Source: Opitutus sp. GAS368
GTDB taxonomy: Bacteria; Verrucomicrobiota; Verrucomicrobiia; Opitutales; Opitutaceae
DNA length: 42,698 bases
Direction: 5' to 3'
Assembly (NCBI GenBank): GCA_945862035.1
Contig: CAMAXB010000001.1
Coordinates: forward strand, 1-42,698
Under the pieces are notes generated by a model. That model was not told the origin of the DNA and did no database searches. It worked only from the letters and a program-made list of their open reading frames with translations. The first letter of the stretch is position 1, and the number at the start of each line of letters is the position of its first letter. The position numbers and the translations under genes were made by a program. Positions 33,680-41,128 of this stretch are shown piece by piece.

Positions 33680-33789
33680 GAAATTTTCGATTTTCGAATT
33701 TCGATTTTCGAATGAGGCCGCGACGGAACGGTTTCCTGCGAACGTCGCGGTCCGGTCTGAAATCGAAATTCGAAAATCAAAATTCGAAA
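33680..33789. repeat. Inverted element, TTCGAAAAT type, between livG and livF
   Basis: GAAATTTTCGATTTTCGAAT starts the left arm at 33680 and repeats TTCGATTTTCGAA to about 33714. The right arm at 33759-33789 is GAAATCGAAATTCGAAAATC followed by AAAATTCGAAAA. The inner stem CCGCGAC (33718-33724) pairs with GTCGCGG (33744-33750). The whole 110 bp could fold into one long stem-loop. It sits inside the operon, directly before the ATG of livF. Confidence 0.85.
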
Positions 33790-34497
33790 ATGCTTAAAGT
33801 CACCGATCTCTCCGTCTCCTACGGCGCCATTCAGGCGCTGGGCGGTGTCTCGTTTGAGATTCCGGCAGGCGACATCGTGACGCTCATCGGCGGCAACGGC
33901 GCGGGCAAGACCACCGCCCTCCGCACGATCTCGGGCCTGCTGCGGCCGCTCGCGGGCACAATCCACTTTCGCGGCGAGGAGATCACCCGGCTGCAGCCCC
34001 ATGACATTGTCGCCCGGGGCCTCTGCCATGTGCCCGAGGGCCGCATGATCTTCGCCAATCTGACGGTGGACGAGAATCTCGCGATGGGCGCCTACCTGCA
34101 GACGGACAAGGCCAAGGTCGCCGGCATCCGCGATTATGTTTTCGGAATTTTCCCCCGTCTGAAGGAACGCCTGAAACAGGTCGCAGGAACACTGTCGGGC
34201 GGCGAACAGCAGATGCTCGCCATCGGCCGCGCCCTGATGGGGGACCCCAAGTTCCTCATGCTCGACGAGCCCTCGCTCGGCATCGCGCCGCGCCTGATCA
34301 GCACGATTTTCGAGAAGATCGTGGAGATCAACCGGAAGCAGGGCATCACGATCCTCCTCGTGGAGCAGAATGCCAACCTCGCGCTCGAGGTCAGCCGCTA
34401 CGCCCATGTCCTCGAGACCGGACGCGTCGCGGTCCATGGGCCCAGCCAAGACCTCCGCCAAGACCCGCAGTTGAAGGCCGCCTACCTCGGCGGCTGA
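33790..34497 (+). CDS. livF: Branched-chain amino-acid ABC ATPase LivF
   Basis: ATG 33790 gives 235 aa, the usual LivF length; the upstream in-frame extension would be translated repeat. Walker A GGNGAGKTT, signature LSGGEQQMLAIGRAL and Walker B KFLMLDEPSLGI are present, with the LivF tail (AHVLETGRVAVHGPSQDL). It is the last gene of the transporter operon. Confidence 0.95.
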   Translation: MLKVTDLSVSYGAIQALGGVSFEIPAGDIVTLIGGNGAGKTTALRTISGLLRPLAGTIHFRGEEITRLQPHDIVARGLCHVPEGRMIFANLTVDENLAMGAYLQTDKAKVAGIRDYVFGIFPRLKERLKQVAGTLSGGEQQMLAIGRALMGDPKFLMLDEPSLGIAPRLISTIFEKIVEINRKQGITILLVEQNANLALEVSRYAHVLETGRVAVHGPSQDLRQDPQLKAAYLGG

Positions 34498-34509
34498 GGA
34501 GCCCGTCGG

Positions 34510-34576
34510 GTAATCGCATCGGAAGCCTATCGGTCCCATCCGTCGCATAGGACCTATACGACGGAGAGGACGGAAG
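34510..34576. repeat. Short inverted element, CCTAT/ATAGG type
   Basis: GGAAGCCTATCGGTCCCATC (about 34520) is followed by CGTCGCATAGGACCTATACG (about 34541). CCTAT and ATAGG units alternate, and the sequence ends with GACGGAGAGGACGGAAG. It lies 20 bp after the livF stop, in the convergent space before the TPR lipoprotein gene. Pairing is short and imperfect. Confidence 0.45.
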
Positions 34577-34593
34577 ACGATCCGGCGGCCCCC

Positions 34594-36624
34594 TCACGCG
34601 GGCGTCGAGCCGGCTGAAGCCGCGTCCTCGCTGCCTTCGCCCGCTTCCTTCGCTGCGGCCGGTGTCCGCGGGGGCGTCGCCGTCGATTCCGTCGCCCCGC
34701 GCAAGCGCGCCTCACGGTCGGGGGCGAGGCGCCGCAGCTCGAGCCGCGCGAGCCGGAATTCGATCATGCCCGTCATGCCCGTGCTGATACAGGACTCGAG
34801 GTGGGCGACGGCCGAAGCCTGGTCGCCGGACGCTAGGCTCGTTTGGGCTAGCAGAAAGTAGGCCTCGCTCAGCTGGGATGCCACCGTGAGCTCGCCGCCT
34901 TCGCGCGCCCGGCGAAGGAGATTCTCCTCATTGATCCCGCCCTGCAGATAACCCAGGCAGTGGGCGTCCCACGAATCGGGCGAGACCTGCTCCAGCGCCT
35001 TCGCGACGAGGCGGCGCTCGGTACCGCCCGCGCGCCGGGCGGACAAGTCGGCGAGGATGGCCGGCCGGCCGGTGGCCGGATCGCGCTGGGCCTCCGTGCG
35101 GAAATGCGTGCGCGCCTCCTCGTACCGCCCCTGGCCGAAGCGGAAAGCGCCCAGCGCAAGTTCCGCGCGCTCGCGGTCCGGGCGGGTGCGCAGGATCTCC
35201 TTGAAGGCCGCCTCGGCCTCCTCGTCCCGCTGCAAATCCCCAAGGACCACGGCCCGGGCCATGCCCAGGACGGGATCCCGGTGGGGTAGCCGGGCCGCCG
35301 CGGCGAAGTCCGCGAGCGCCGCCTCGTGCCGGCCCGCCCGGCCATGGAGCTGCCCACGCTCCCGGTAGGCCTGGGCCAAGGCCACCGGCTGGCCGCGCAG
35401 CATGTCGATCCGGAAGTCGCGCTCGCCCAGCTCCCGGTCCAGCTGGTGGCGAAGAATCGGATTGGTCGCCACGTCCCCCGTCCATTCCAGTTCCTCCGGC
35501 TCGGGTCCGCTCAGCGCAACCGTGGTGATGGTGCCTTCACTCCAAGCGGTGAGCAGTGCGTCGGCCTCAGCCGGATCCAGCAGCTTGGGCAGGAGCCGCC
35601 GCCAGGTGATGGCATCGCCCGGGCTCGCAAAGCCGCGGGCGACCACCAGCAAACGCTGCAGGGTCAGGGCGAGTTCAGGCGCATCCGCCTGCTCCAGTTC
35701 CTGGACGATCTCACTGATTTCCTTGTGCCCGAGCGCAACTCCGCGATCGCTCAGGCGCTGCCAGTTGGCCAGCAGCTTCTGGCCGGCCAAGCGGGCCGCC
35801 GCATCCCCCCGAAAGGAGGCCGCATTGATCGGGTCGAGGGCATGCAGCCGGTCGATTTCCTCCCGGGACGACTCCAAGGCTGCGGTCCGCCGCCGGGCGC
35901 TTTCCTCGGTCAGCACGCGGCCGCCGTCCCTCCCCGGACTTCCCCGCGCCGCCCGCGCCCGCAGCTCTATCAGGGCGGACAGCACGAGGGCGTTTCCCGG
36001 CCAGACCGCCAGGGCATTTTCATAGACCGCCTCCACTTGCGTCAGTTCGGCCCCGGCAGTGCGGGCATCGATTCCCTCAATGCTGTCAAGAATCAGGGCG
36101 CCCAGCCCATAGGTGTGCGCCAGGTAGAGCGGGCGCGTCCGCGCATCGATCGGCAGCAGCTGCGTGGTGGCCATCAGGACGCGATTCGCCCGCCAGACCT
36201 CACCGGCACTGGCAAAGAGCATGGCCTGCAGGAGGAGCAGGCTCCCGTCCGTCGGGGCAATCTCCAGCGAGGCCCGCCAGAAATTGGCGTTGCGCGTCAC
36301 CAGGGCATCCACGTCCAGTTCATCGAGGCGGGGCCCCTCGCCGCTGGCGATGCGGCGGCGGGCGGCGTCGATGTCCTTCACCCAGGCGCTCACGCCCGGG
36401 CACTGCCCCGCCGGGATTTGCGCATAGACCCGGGTCAGATCGAGCACCGTCTGCCAGGCGCGCAACCGGGCGTCCCGCAGGTCCTCGCCGAAGGATTCCG
36501 GGGCGGCTGCCACCACCGCCGGGGCTGGCGCCACGCCGGGTGCAACCGTCCGGCAGCCCCCCAGTAAAAAGGCGGCGGCCAAGGTCACCCACACGACGGG
36601 TTTGTAGGGCACAAAAGACAGCAT
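34594..36624 (-). CDS. TPR-repeat lipoprotein, large
   Basis: ATG 36624 gives 676 aa and starts a lipoprotein signal (VVWVTLAAAFLLGGC, Cys at 24); the longer frame is not plausible. The mature protein is a string of helical repeats typical of TPR/Sel1-like solenoids (AEAAFKEILRTRPDRERAEL, ALGAFRFGQGRYEEARTHFR). The C-terminus is Ala/Glu-rich and low complexity. It is probably a periplasmic or outer-membrane scaffold. No partner is evident. It is divergent from the VF530-type gene at 36739 across 114 bp. Confidence 0.85.
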   Translation of the reverse strand: MLSFVPYKPVVWVTLAAAFLLGGCRTVAPGVAPAPAVVAAAPESFGEDLRDARLRAWQTVLDLTRVYAQIPAGQCPGVSAWVKDIDAARRRIASGEGPRLDELDVDALVTRNANFWRASLEIAPTDGSLLLLQAMLFASAGEVWRANRVLMATTQLLPIDARTRPLYLAHTYGLGALILDSIEGIDARTAGAELTQVEAVYENALAVWPGNALVLSALIELRARAARGSPGRDGGRVLTEESARRRTAALESSREEIDRLHALDPINAASFRGDAAARLAGQKLLANWQRLSDRGVALGHKEISEIVQELEQADAPELALTLQRLLVVARGFASPGDAITWRRLLPKLLDPAEADALLTAWSEGTITTVALSGPEPEELEWTGDVATNPILRHQLDRELGERDFRIDMLRGQPVALAQAYRERGQLHGRAGRHEAALADFAAAARLPHRDPVLGMARAVVLGDLQRDEEAEAAFKEILRTRPDRERAELALGAFRFGQGRYEEARTHFRTEAQRDPATGRPAILADLSARRAGGTERRLVAKALEQVSPDSWDAHCLGYLQGGINEENLLRRAREGGELTVASQLSEAYFLLAQTSLASGDQASAVAHLESCISTGMTGMIEFRLARLELRRLAPDREARLRGATESTATPPRTPAAAKEAGEGSEDAASAGSTPA

Positions 36625-36738
36625 GGGGAAGTGACACCGAGTATCCGCCGGGGTCGCCTGAGACGAACAGAAAATGCATGGGTACGGACTGGTTTTAGCC
36701 GTTGCGAAGGCGTGGGGGCAGGATTCGATCTCCTCCCC

Positions 36739-36993
36739 ATGTCCGCTGGTTCCACTCCTCCCAATCCGTCCCCCGGCTCCAAGGATCCGCTCCATGGCGT
36801 GACGCTGGAGCACCTGCTGACAGTGCTGGTTGAGCGCCACGGCTGGGAAGGGTTGGCCGCGCGGGTCGACGTTCGCTGCTTCAAGTTTGATCCCAGCATC
36901 AAATCGAGTCTTCAGTTCCTGCGCCGCACCCCTTGGGCCCGAACCAAGGTGGAACAGATCTTCCGCGAAGAGGTCAGGCGTTCCGCCCCTTGA
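36739..36993 (+). CDS. VF530-type small DNA-binding protein (DUF2132)
   Basis: ATG 36739 gives 84 aa. The core DPLHGVTLEHLLTVLVERHG, then WEGLAARVDVRCFKFDPSIK, then SSLQFLRRTPWARTKVE is highly typical of VF530-like proteins, a small family with a structure showing an unusual fold and inferred DNA binding. Only the last part of the C-terminus differs. Its position 77 bp upstream of htpG suggests separate control. Confidence 0.9.
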   Translation: MSAGSTPPNPSPGSKDPLHGVTLEHLLTVLVERHGWEGLAARVDVRCFKFDPSIKSSLQFLRRTPWARTKVEQIFREEVRRSAP

Positions 36994-37070
36994 TTTTTTG
37001 GCGAAGTTGCTAAACTCAATTCCCTTTCGGCCCGACCGGGCCGCCTTCACTTCATCCCATTCCTCCCGCC

Positions 37071-38924
37071 ATGTCCACGCCAACGCCCACGCCACAGACC
37101 TACGAGTTTCAAGCCGAGATCAAGCAACTGCTCGATATCGTCATCCACTCGCTCTACACGGAGAAGGAAATCTTCGTGCGCGAGCTGGTTTCCAATGCGT
37201 CCGATGCACTGGAGAAGCTCCGCCATCTCCAGCTCACGGAGAAGGAAGTCTTTGACGACCAGGCCACGCTGGAGATCAACCTCACGACCGACGACCAGGC
37301 CAAGACGCTCACGATTCAGGACTTTGGCCTCGGCATGACCCGGGAGGAGCTGATCGAGAATCTCGGCACCATCGCACACTCCGGATCCAAGGCCTTCCTC
37401 AAGGCCCTGAGCGAGGGCGGCCAGAAGAACGCCAGCCTCATCGGGCAGTTCGGCGTCGGCTTCTACTCCGCGTTCATGGTGGCCAAGTCGGTCAAGGTCT
37501 ACAGCCACTCCTGGCGCGCGGGTGAACCCGCCCATGTCTGGTCCAGCGACGGCTCCGGCAGCTACGTGGTCGAGCCGGCCGAGGACCAGCGCCGCGGGGC
37601 CAGGATCGTGATCGAGCTCAAGGATGACTGCGCGGACTTCAGCCAGGAGTGGAAGATCAAGGAGATCCTCGAGCGCTACAGCGCGTTCGTATCCTTCCCG
37701 ATCAATCTCAACGGCAAGCGCATCAACACGGTTCAGGCGCTGTGGCTGCGCTCGAAGTCCGAGATCAAGGACGAGGAGTACACCGAGTTTTACAAGTTTC
37801 AGGCCCACGCCTTCGACGAGCCCCGCCTGCGTCTGCACTTCAGTGCGGACGCCCCGCTGCAAATCAATGCGCTGCTCTTCGTCCCGAAGGAGAACGTGGA
37901 GAAGTTCGGCATGGCGCGGTCGGAGCCCGCCGTCTCGCTCTACTGCCGCAAGGTCCTGATCGACGCCAAGCCCAAGGATTTGCTGCCGGAGTGGCTGCGC
38001 TTTCTCAAGGGTGTCGTCGACAGCGCGGATCTCCCGCTGAACATCTCGCGTGAGACGATGCAGGACCGCGCCCTGATCGAGAAGCTCAACAAGGTCATCA
38101 CGAAGCGCTTCATCAAATTCCTGTCCGAGGAGGCCAAGAACCGCCCCGAGGCCTACCATGAGTTCTACGGTCAGTTCGGCGTCTACCTGAAGGAGGGCGC
38201 AGCCCTCGACTTCACCCACAAGGACGAGCTGGTGAAGCTCCTCCGTTTCGAGTCCTCGCTCACGGAGAAGGGAAAGACCACCTCGCTCACCGACTACGTC
38301 TCGCGGATCGGCGCCGAACAGAAGGAGATCTATTACCTGATCGGGCCCAACCGCGAGGCGATCGAAAGCGGGCCGTACCTCGAGGCCTTCAAGGCGCGCA
38401 ATCTCGAGGTGCTGTTCTGCTACGAGCCGGTCGACGAGTACGTGATGAACAATGTGCGCGAGTTCGACAGCAAGAAGCTCACCGCCGCCGACCACTCCGA
38501 CGTGAAGCTGTCCGATCTGCCCAAGCCACCCGACGAGGGCGGCCTGACCGCGGACGAGACCAAGGGCCTCGCCGAGTGGCTCAAGGCTACGCTGGGTGAG
38601 CGGGTCGCCGAGGTGAAGGCCAGCGACCGCCTCGTCGATTCCCCCGCCCTTGCGCTCAATGCCGACAAGTTCATGTCCCCGCACCTGCGCCGCATGATGA
38701 AGGCGATGAATAAGGACGGCGGCGATGCGCCCCTGCGCGTGAATCTCGAGATCAACCCGCGTCACCCGCTGATGAAGCGCCTCGCCGCCTCCCGCACCGC
38801 CGCGCCCGACACGGCGGCGCTGGTCGCGGCCCAGGTCCTCGACAACGCCCTGATTTCCGCCGGCCTGCTCGAGGATCCGACAACCATGGTCAAGCGGCTG
38901 TATCAGCTGCTCGAGCAGGTCTGA
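37071..38924 (+). CDS. htpG: Hsp90 chaperone HtpG
   Basis: 617 aa, the usual length. The N-terminal ATP site shows ELVSNASDALEKLRHL (the Asn), DFGLGMTREELIENLGTIAH and GQFGVGFYSAFMVA. The middle domain has the catalytic Arg in LNISRETMQDRALIEK. The C-terminal dimerisation part ends with LYQLLEQV. HtpG assists folding under stress. No CIRCE or heat-shock operator was identified in the 77 bp upstream. Confidence 0.97.
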   Translation: MSTPTPTPQTYEFQAEIKQLLDIVIHSLYTEKEIFVRELVSNASDALEKLRHLQLTEKEVFDDQATLEINLTTDDQAKTLTIQDFGLGMTREELIENLGTIAHSGSKAFLKALSEGGQKNASLIGQFGVGFYSAFMVAKSVKVYSHSWRAGEPAHVWSSDGSGSYVVEPAEDQRRGARIVIELKDDCADFSQEWKIKEILERYSAFVSFPINLNGKRINTVQALWLRSKSEIKDEEYTEFYKFQAHAFDEPRLRLHFSADAPLQINALLFVPKENVEKFGMARSEPAVSLYCRKVLIDAKPKDLLPEWLRFLKGVVDSADLPLNISRETMQDRALIEKLNKVITKRFIKFLSEEAKNRPEAYHEFYGQFGVYLKEGAALDFTHKDELVKLLRFESSLTEKGKTTSLTDYVSRIGAEQKEIYYLIGPNREAIESGPYLEAFKARNLEVLFCYEPVDEYVMNNVREFDSKKLTAADHSDVKLSDLPKPPDEGGLTADETKGLAEWLKATLGERVAEVKASDRLVDSPALALNADKFMSPHLRRMMKAMNKDGGDAPLRVNLEINPRHPLMKRLAASRTAAPDTAALVAAQVLDNALISAGLLEDPTTMVKRLYQLLEQV

Positions 38925-38942
38925 ACCGATCCCTGCAGACCT

Positions 38943-39013
38943 CACCACGGATGGACACGGATGAACACGGATTCGGTCGGGTCGGATTCCCTATCCGTGC
39001 GAATCCGCGTTTA
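38943..39013. repeat. Inverted intergenic element, ACCACGGAT type
   Basis: ACCACGGATGGACACGGATG, continuing AACACGGATT, starts at 38943. The right arm ATCCGTGCGAATCCGCGTTT starts at 38993. The unit GGATGNACAC recurs with a period of 10 nt. It follows the htpG stop by 18 bp. Confidence 0.8.
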
Positions 39014-39026
39014 ACTCTGATTAACT

Positions 39027-39640
39027 TTGGAATCATCCCCAGGTGCCCTCGCCTTTGACCTATCTTTTTTCTTAGTTTTGGGATTGGCGAGGGGCCTCGC
39101 TGCGCAGTCGCCTGGCGCGGAGCTTTATCGCGACGATTTCAGCGGCGATCTATCGCAGTGGGTGGTCGAACAACAGCCCGGCGGCACGGTCCGGATCCGG
39201 GACGGTGCGCTGGAGATTGATGACGCCGCAGGCTGCACCGGGTGGTTCAGGACCAAGCTGACCGCGCCGGTGGTCATTACCTGTGAACTGACCTTCGTCA
39301 CCTCCGGCGGCCCGAACGACCGTTGGTCGGATCTGAACGGTTTCTGGATCGCCAGCGGACTTGTTCGCTGCGGGCCACGGCCGCAACGGGCTCTTCGCCA
39401 CGTACGATCCGCTGCGCACCTCCTACGTGGGCCACGGGGCAACACCCCTAAGACGACGCGCTTTCGCCGCTCCGACGGCACCGGGGCCCGCCCCGTGCCC
39501 CCGGAAATGAGCGCACAGGAGCGGAAGACCTGCTGACTGCGGGAGTAACCTACCAGATTCGCCCCGAGGCCAGGCCCGACGGTACAGTCCGCTCCAGCGC
39601 CAATGGACGAGTAATTCTTTATCGTTTTACTACCAACCGC
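39027..39640 (+). pseudogene. Frameshifted DUF6250-type gene
   Basis: The frame starts with a signal-like stretch and continues to LNGFWIASG with the DUF6250 pattern: YRDDFSGDLSQWVVEQQPGG, RIRDGALEIDDAAGCTGWFR. After about 39358 the family sequence continues in another frame (DLFAAGHGRNGLFATYDPLR, TSYVGHG), returns at about 39440 (NTPKTTRFRRSDGTGARPV), stops at 39534, and continues with LLTAGVTYQIRPEARPDGTV. At least three disruptions therefore break one gene, and the family's expected C-terminal end is missing. It is likely inactive. Polysaccharide-lyase-like function is only known for relatives. Confidence 0.75.
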
Positions 39641-39744
39641 TTAAGGATGTTTTGCTTGGCTTTCGTCCGATGGAAAGCCACGAGCGGATCCGTCACTTCC
39701 AGATCCTTCAAACCCGTCACTGAGCCGCATTCTCCCTGAAAAAT

Positions 39745-39772
39745 TTGCAAGGGTTTCGAGCTTCTTTATCGT
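39745..39772 (+). promoter_or_regulatory. Possible promoter of the membrane protein/sensor/sigma operon
   Basis: TTGCAA (39745-39750), a 16-nt spacer and TATCGT (39767-39772) resemble a sigma-70 -35/-10 pair. A start ATG follows at 39783, so the leader would be only a few bases. ECF-type sequence (GGAAC/GTC) was not seen. Low confidence. Confidence 0.25.
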
Positions 39773-39782
39773 ATCATGAGGT

Positions 39783-40091
39783 ATGAAAGACCCACTCCAA
39801 GACCTCCTCCAGCGCTGGCGCCACGAGCCTCAGGCCAGTCCCGACTTCCAGGCCGGGGTGTGGGCGCGGATTGGGCAGGCGGACGCGGCACCTCGCAAGG
39901 TGACGGTGTTCCCCTTCCGCCTGATCCTGCCGCTCGCGGCGAGCCTCACGCTCATTGCCTCCGTGGCCGCAGGGGTGAGCACCGGCCTGTCGGTGGCGCG
40001 CAGCCAGACAGCGGATCGCATGGCCGCAAACTACGCGCGCTCCATTGATCCGCTCCTCAAGGCCTCCAACGATCACGTGCACCAGCCGTGA
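39783..40091 (+). CDS. Small single-TM protein, probable anti-sigma partner (CnrY-like position)
   Basis: 102 aa. The N-terminal 40 residues are charged and helical (PLQDLLQRWRHEPQASPDFQ), a TM helix follows at about 46-68 (RLILPLAASLTLIASVAAGV), and a short periplasmic tail ends the protein. This size and layout match membrane anti-sigma factors such as CnrY, but sequence identity is not claimed. Its stop overlaps the GTG of the next gene by 4 nt. The order with a metal-sensor-like gene and a sigma gene is the main support. Confidence 0.6.
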   Translation: MKDPLQDLLQRWRHEPQASPDFQAGVWARIGQADAAPRKVTVFPFRLILPLAASLTLIASVAAGVSTGLSVARSQTADRMAANYARSIDPLLKASNDHVHQP

Positions 40092-40522
40092 AGATCCTGC
40101 TTTCCTGCGCGCTGATCGCCCTCGCTGCGGGCCTGACGTCATTCGGCCTGACGCGCTGGGTCGCGTCCCAGCGGGCCCCGGCCGACGAGATGGCGTGGCT
40201 GCGCCAGGAATTTGCCCTCAACGCCCAACAGGCGGAGGCCATTGCCCGCCTGCACGCCCGCTACGGCCCCGTCTGCGATGAGCACTGCGCAAACGTCATG
40301 GCCACGCGCCAGCGTCTGGCCGGGCTCCCGCCCGGGACCCCCGCCCACGTGGAGGCCGCCGCCGAGATGGAAAGCCTCGCTCGCGTGTGCTCGGAGTCGA
40401 CGCGCCGTCACCTCGAGGCCGTGGCGGCCTTGATGGACCCGGCGCAGGGCGAGCGCTACCTCGCCCTCATTGGCGGCAAGCTCGCTGCGCACAACCACGC
40501 CGAGCCGCTGGGCTTGCGATGA
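40088..40522 (+). CDS. Periplasmic heavy-metal sensor-like protein (CnrX/Spy-like)
   Basis: 144 aa from GTG 40088. An N-terminal TM or signal anchor (LLSCALIALAAGLTSFGL) is followed by a helical hairpin domain with DEMAWLRQEFALNAQQAEAI, typical of the metal-resistance/CnrX-like fold. Candidate metal ligands are Cys63, His66 and Cys67 (PVCDEHCAN), Cys101, His108 and His135/His137. CnrX itself uses His/Met ligands for Co/Ni, so the metal may differ. It overlaps both neighbours by 4 nt (ATGA with the sigma gene). Confidence 0.7.
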   Translation: MKILLSCALIALAAGLTSFGLTRWVASQRAPADEMAWLRQEFALNAQQAEAIARLHARYGPVCDEHCANVMATRQRLAGLPPGTPAHVEAAAEMESLARVCSESTRRHLEAVAALMDPAQGERYLALIGGKLAAHNHAEPLGLR

Positions 40523-41067
40523 GCGATTCGCTCGACGCCGCCGACCTGCAGGCGCTTCAACGCGGCGAGAAGGCCGCGCTCGATCGCCTGATGGTGCGCT
40601 GGCAGATTCCGCTCCGCGCGTTTCTGTACCGCCATCTGGGCCACGACCACGATGCGCTGGACCTTGCGCAGGAAACCTTCGTCCGGATCTACCGTCATCG
40701 GGATCAGTTTCGGTCCGGGGCCCGTTTTTCCACCTGGATGTTCCAGATCGCGCTTAACCTCGTGCGCGATCAGGCCCGCCGCAGCCGTCGCCGGCCGACG
40801 GACGCCCTCGACGCCGGGCCCGAGCCGGTCTCGGAGTCCAGCCCGCCCGCCGACCTTGAGCGGGCGGAGTCCGTCGCCGCGGTACGCTCGGCGATCGCCG
40901 GCCTCCCGCCCGACTTGCGCGAGGCCCTGATCCTCTCCGAGTATGAGGATCTCTCCCACGCGGAGATCGGTGCCGTGGTCGGAGCCACGTCCAAGGCCGT
41001 GGAAACCCGGCTCTACCGGGCGCGGGAACTCCTCAGAAAGCAGCTGCAAAAGTGGATTCGGACCTAG
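40519..41067 (+). CDS. ECF-type RNA polymerase sigma factor
   Basis: ATG 40519 gives 182 aa. Region 2 is visible as ALDLAQETFVRIYRHRDQFR with FSTWMFQIALNLVRDQARR. Region 4 is seen in LPPDLREALILSEYEDLSHA and EIGAVVGATSKAVETRLYRA, the HTH. There is no N-terminal region 1.1. It is encoded last in a three-gene overlapping unit, the same order as cnrH in cnrYXH of Cupriavidus. It probably transcribes stress or metal genes. Confidence 0.93.
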   Translation: MSDSLDAADLQALQRGEKAALDRLMVRWQIPLRAFLYRHLGHDHDALDLAQETFVRIYRHRDQFRSGARFSTWMFQIALNLVRDQARRSRRRPTDALDAGPEPVSESSPPADLERAESVAAVRSAIAGLPPDLREALILSEYEDLSHAEIGAVVGATSKAVETRLYRARELLRKQLQKWIRT

Positions 41068-41128
41068 GAGAGAGCGCATTGCGCTTCCGCCGCTTGCGCC
41101 GCCGGTCCGATCCGCGCATTTTCGCCCC

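Noticed and set aside
33712..33789. A 26-residue N-terminal extension of LivF.
   Set aside because: It is translated repeat DNA (the TTCGAAAAT element); normal LivF length is obtained from the ATG at 33790.
36990..37070. TTGATTTTTT with TAAACT as a heat-shock or sigma-70 promoter before htpG.
   Set aside because: The spacing is poor and no CIRCE inverted repeat is present, so it is not listed as a promoter.
37047..38948. A 633-codon minus-strand frame opposite htpG.
   Set aside because: It is antisense to HtpG, one of the most conserved proteins in the window.
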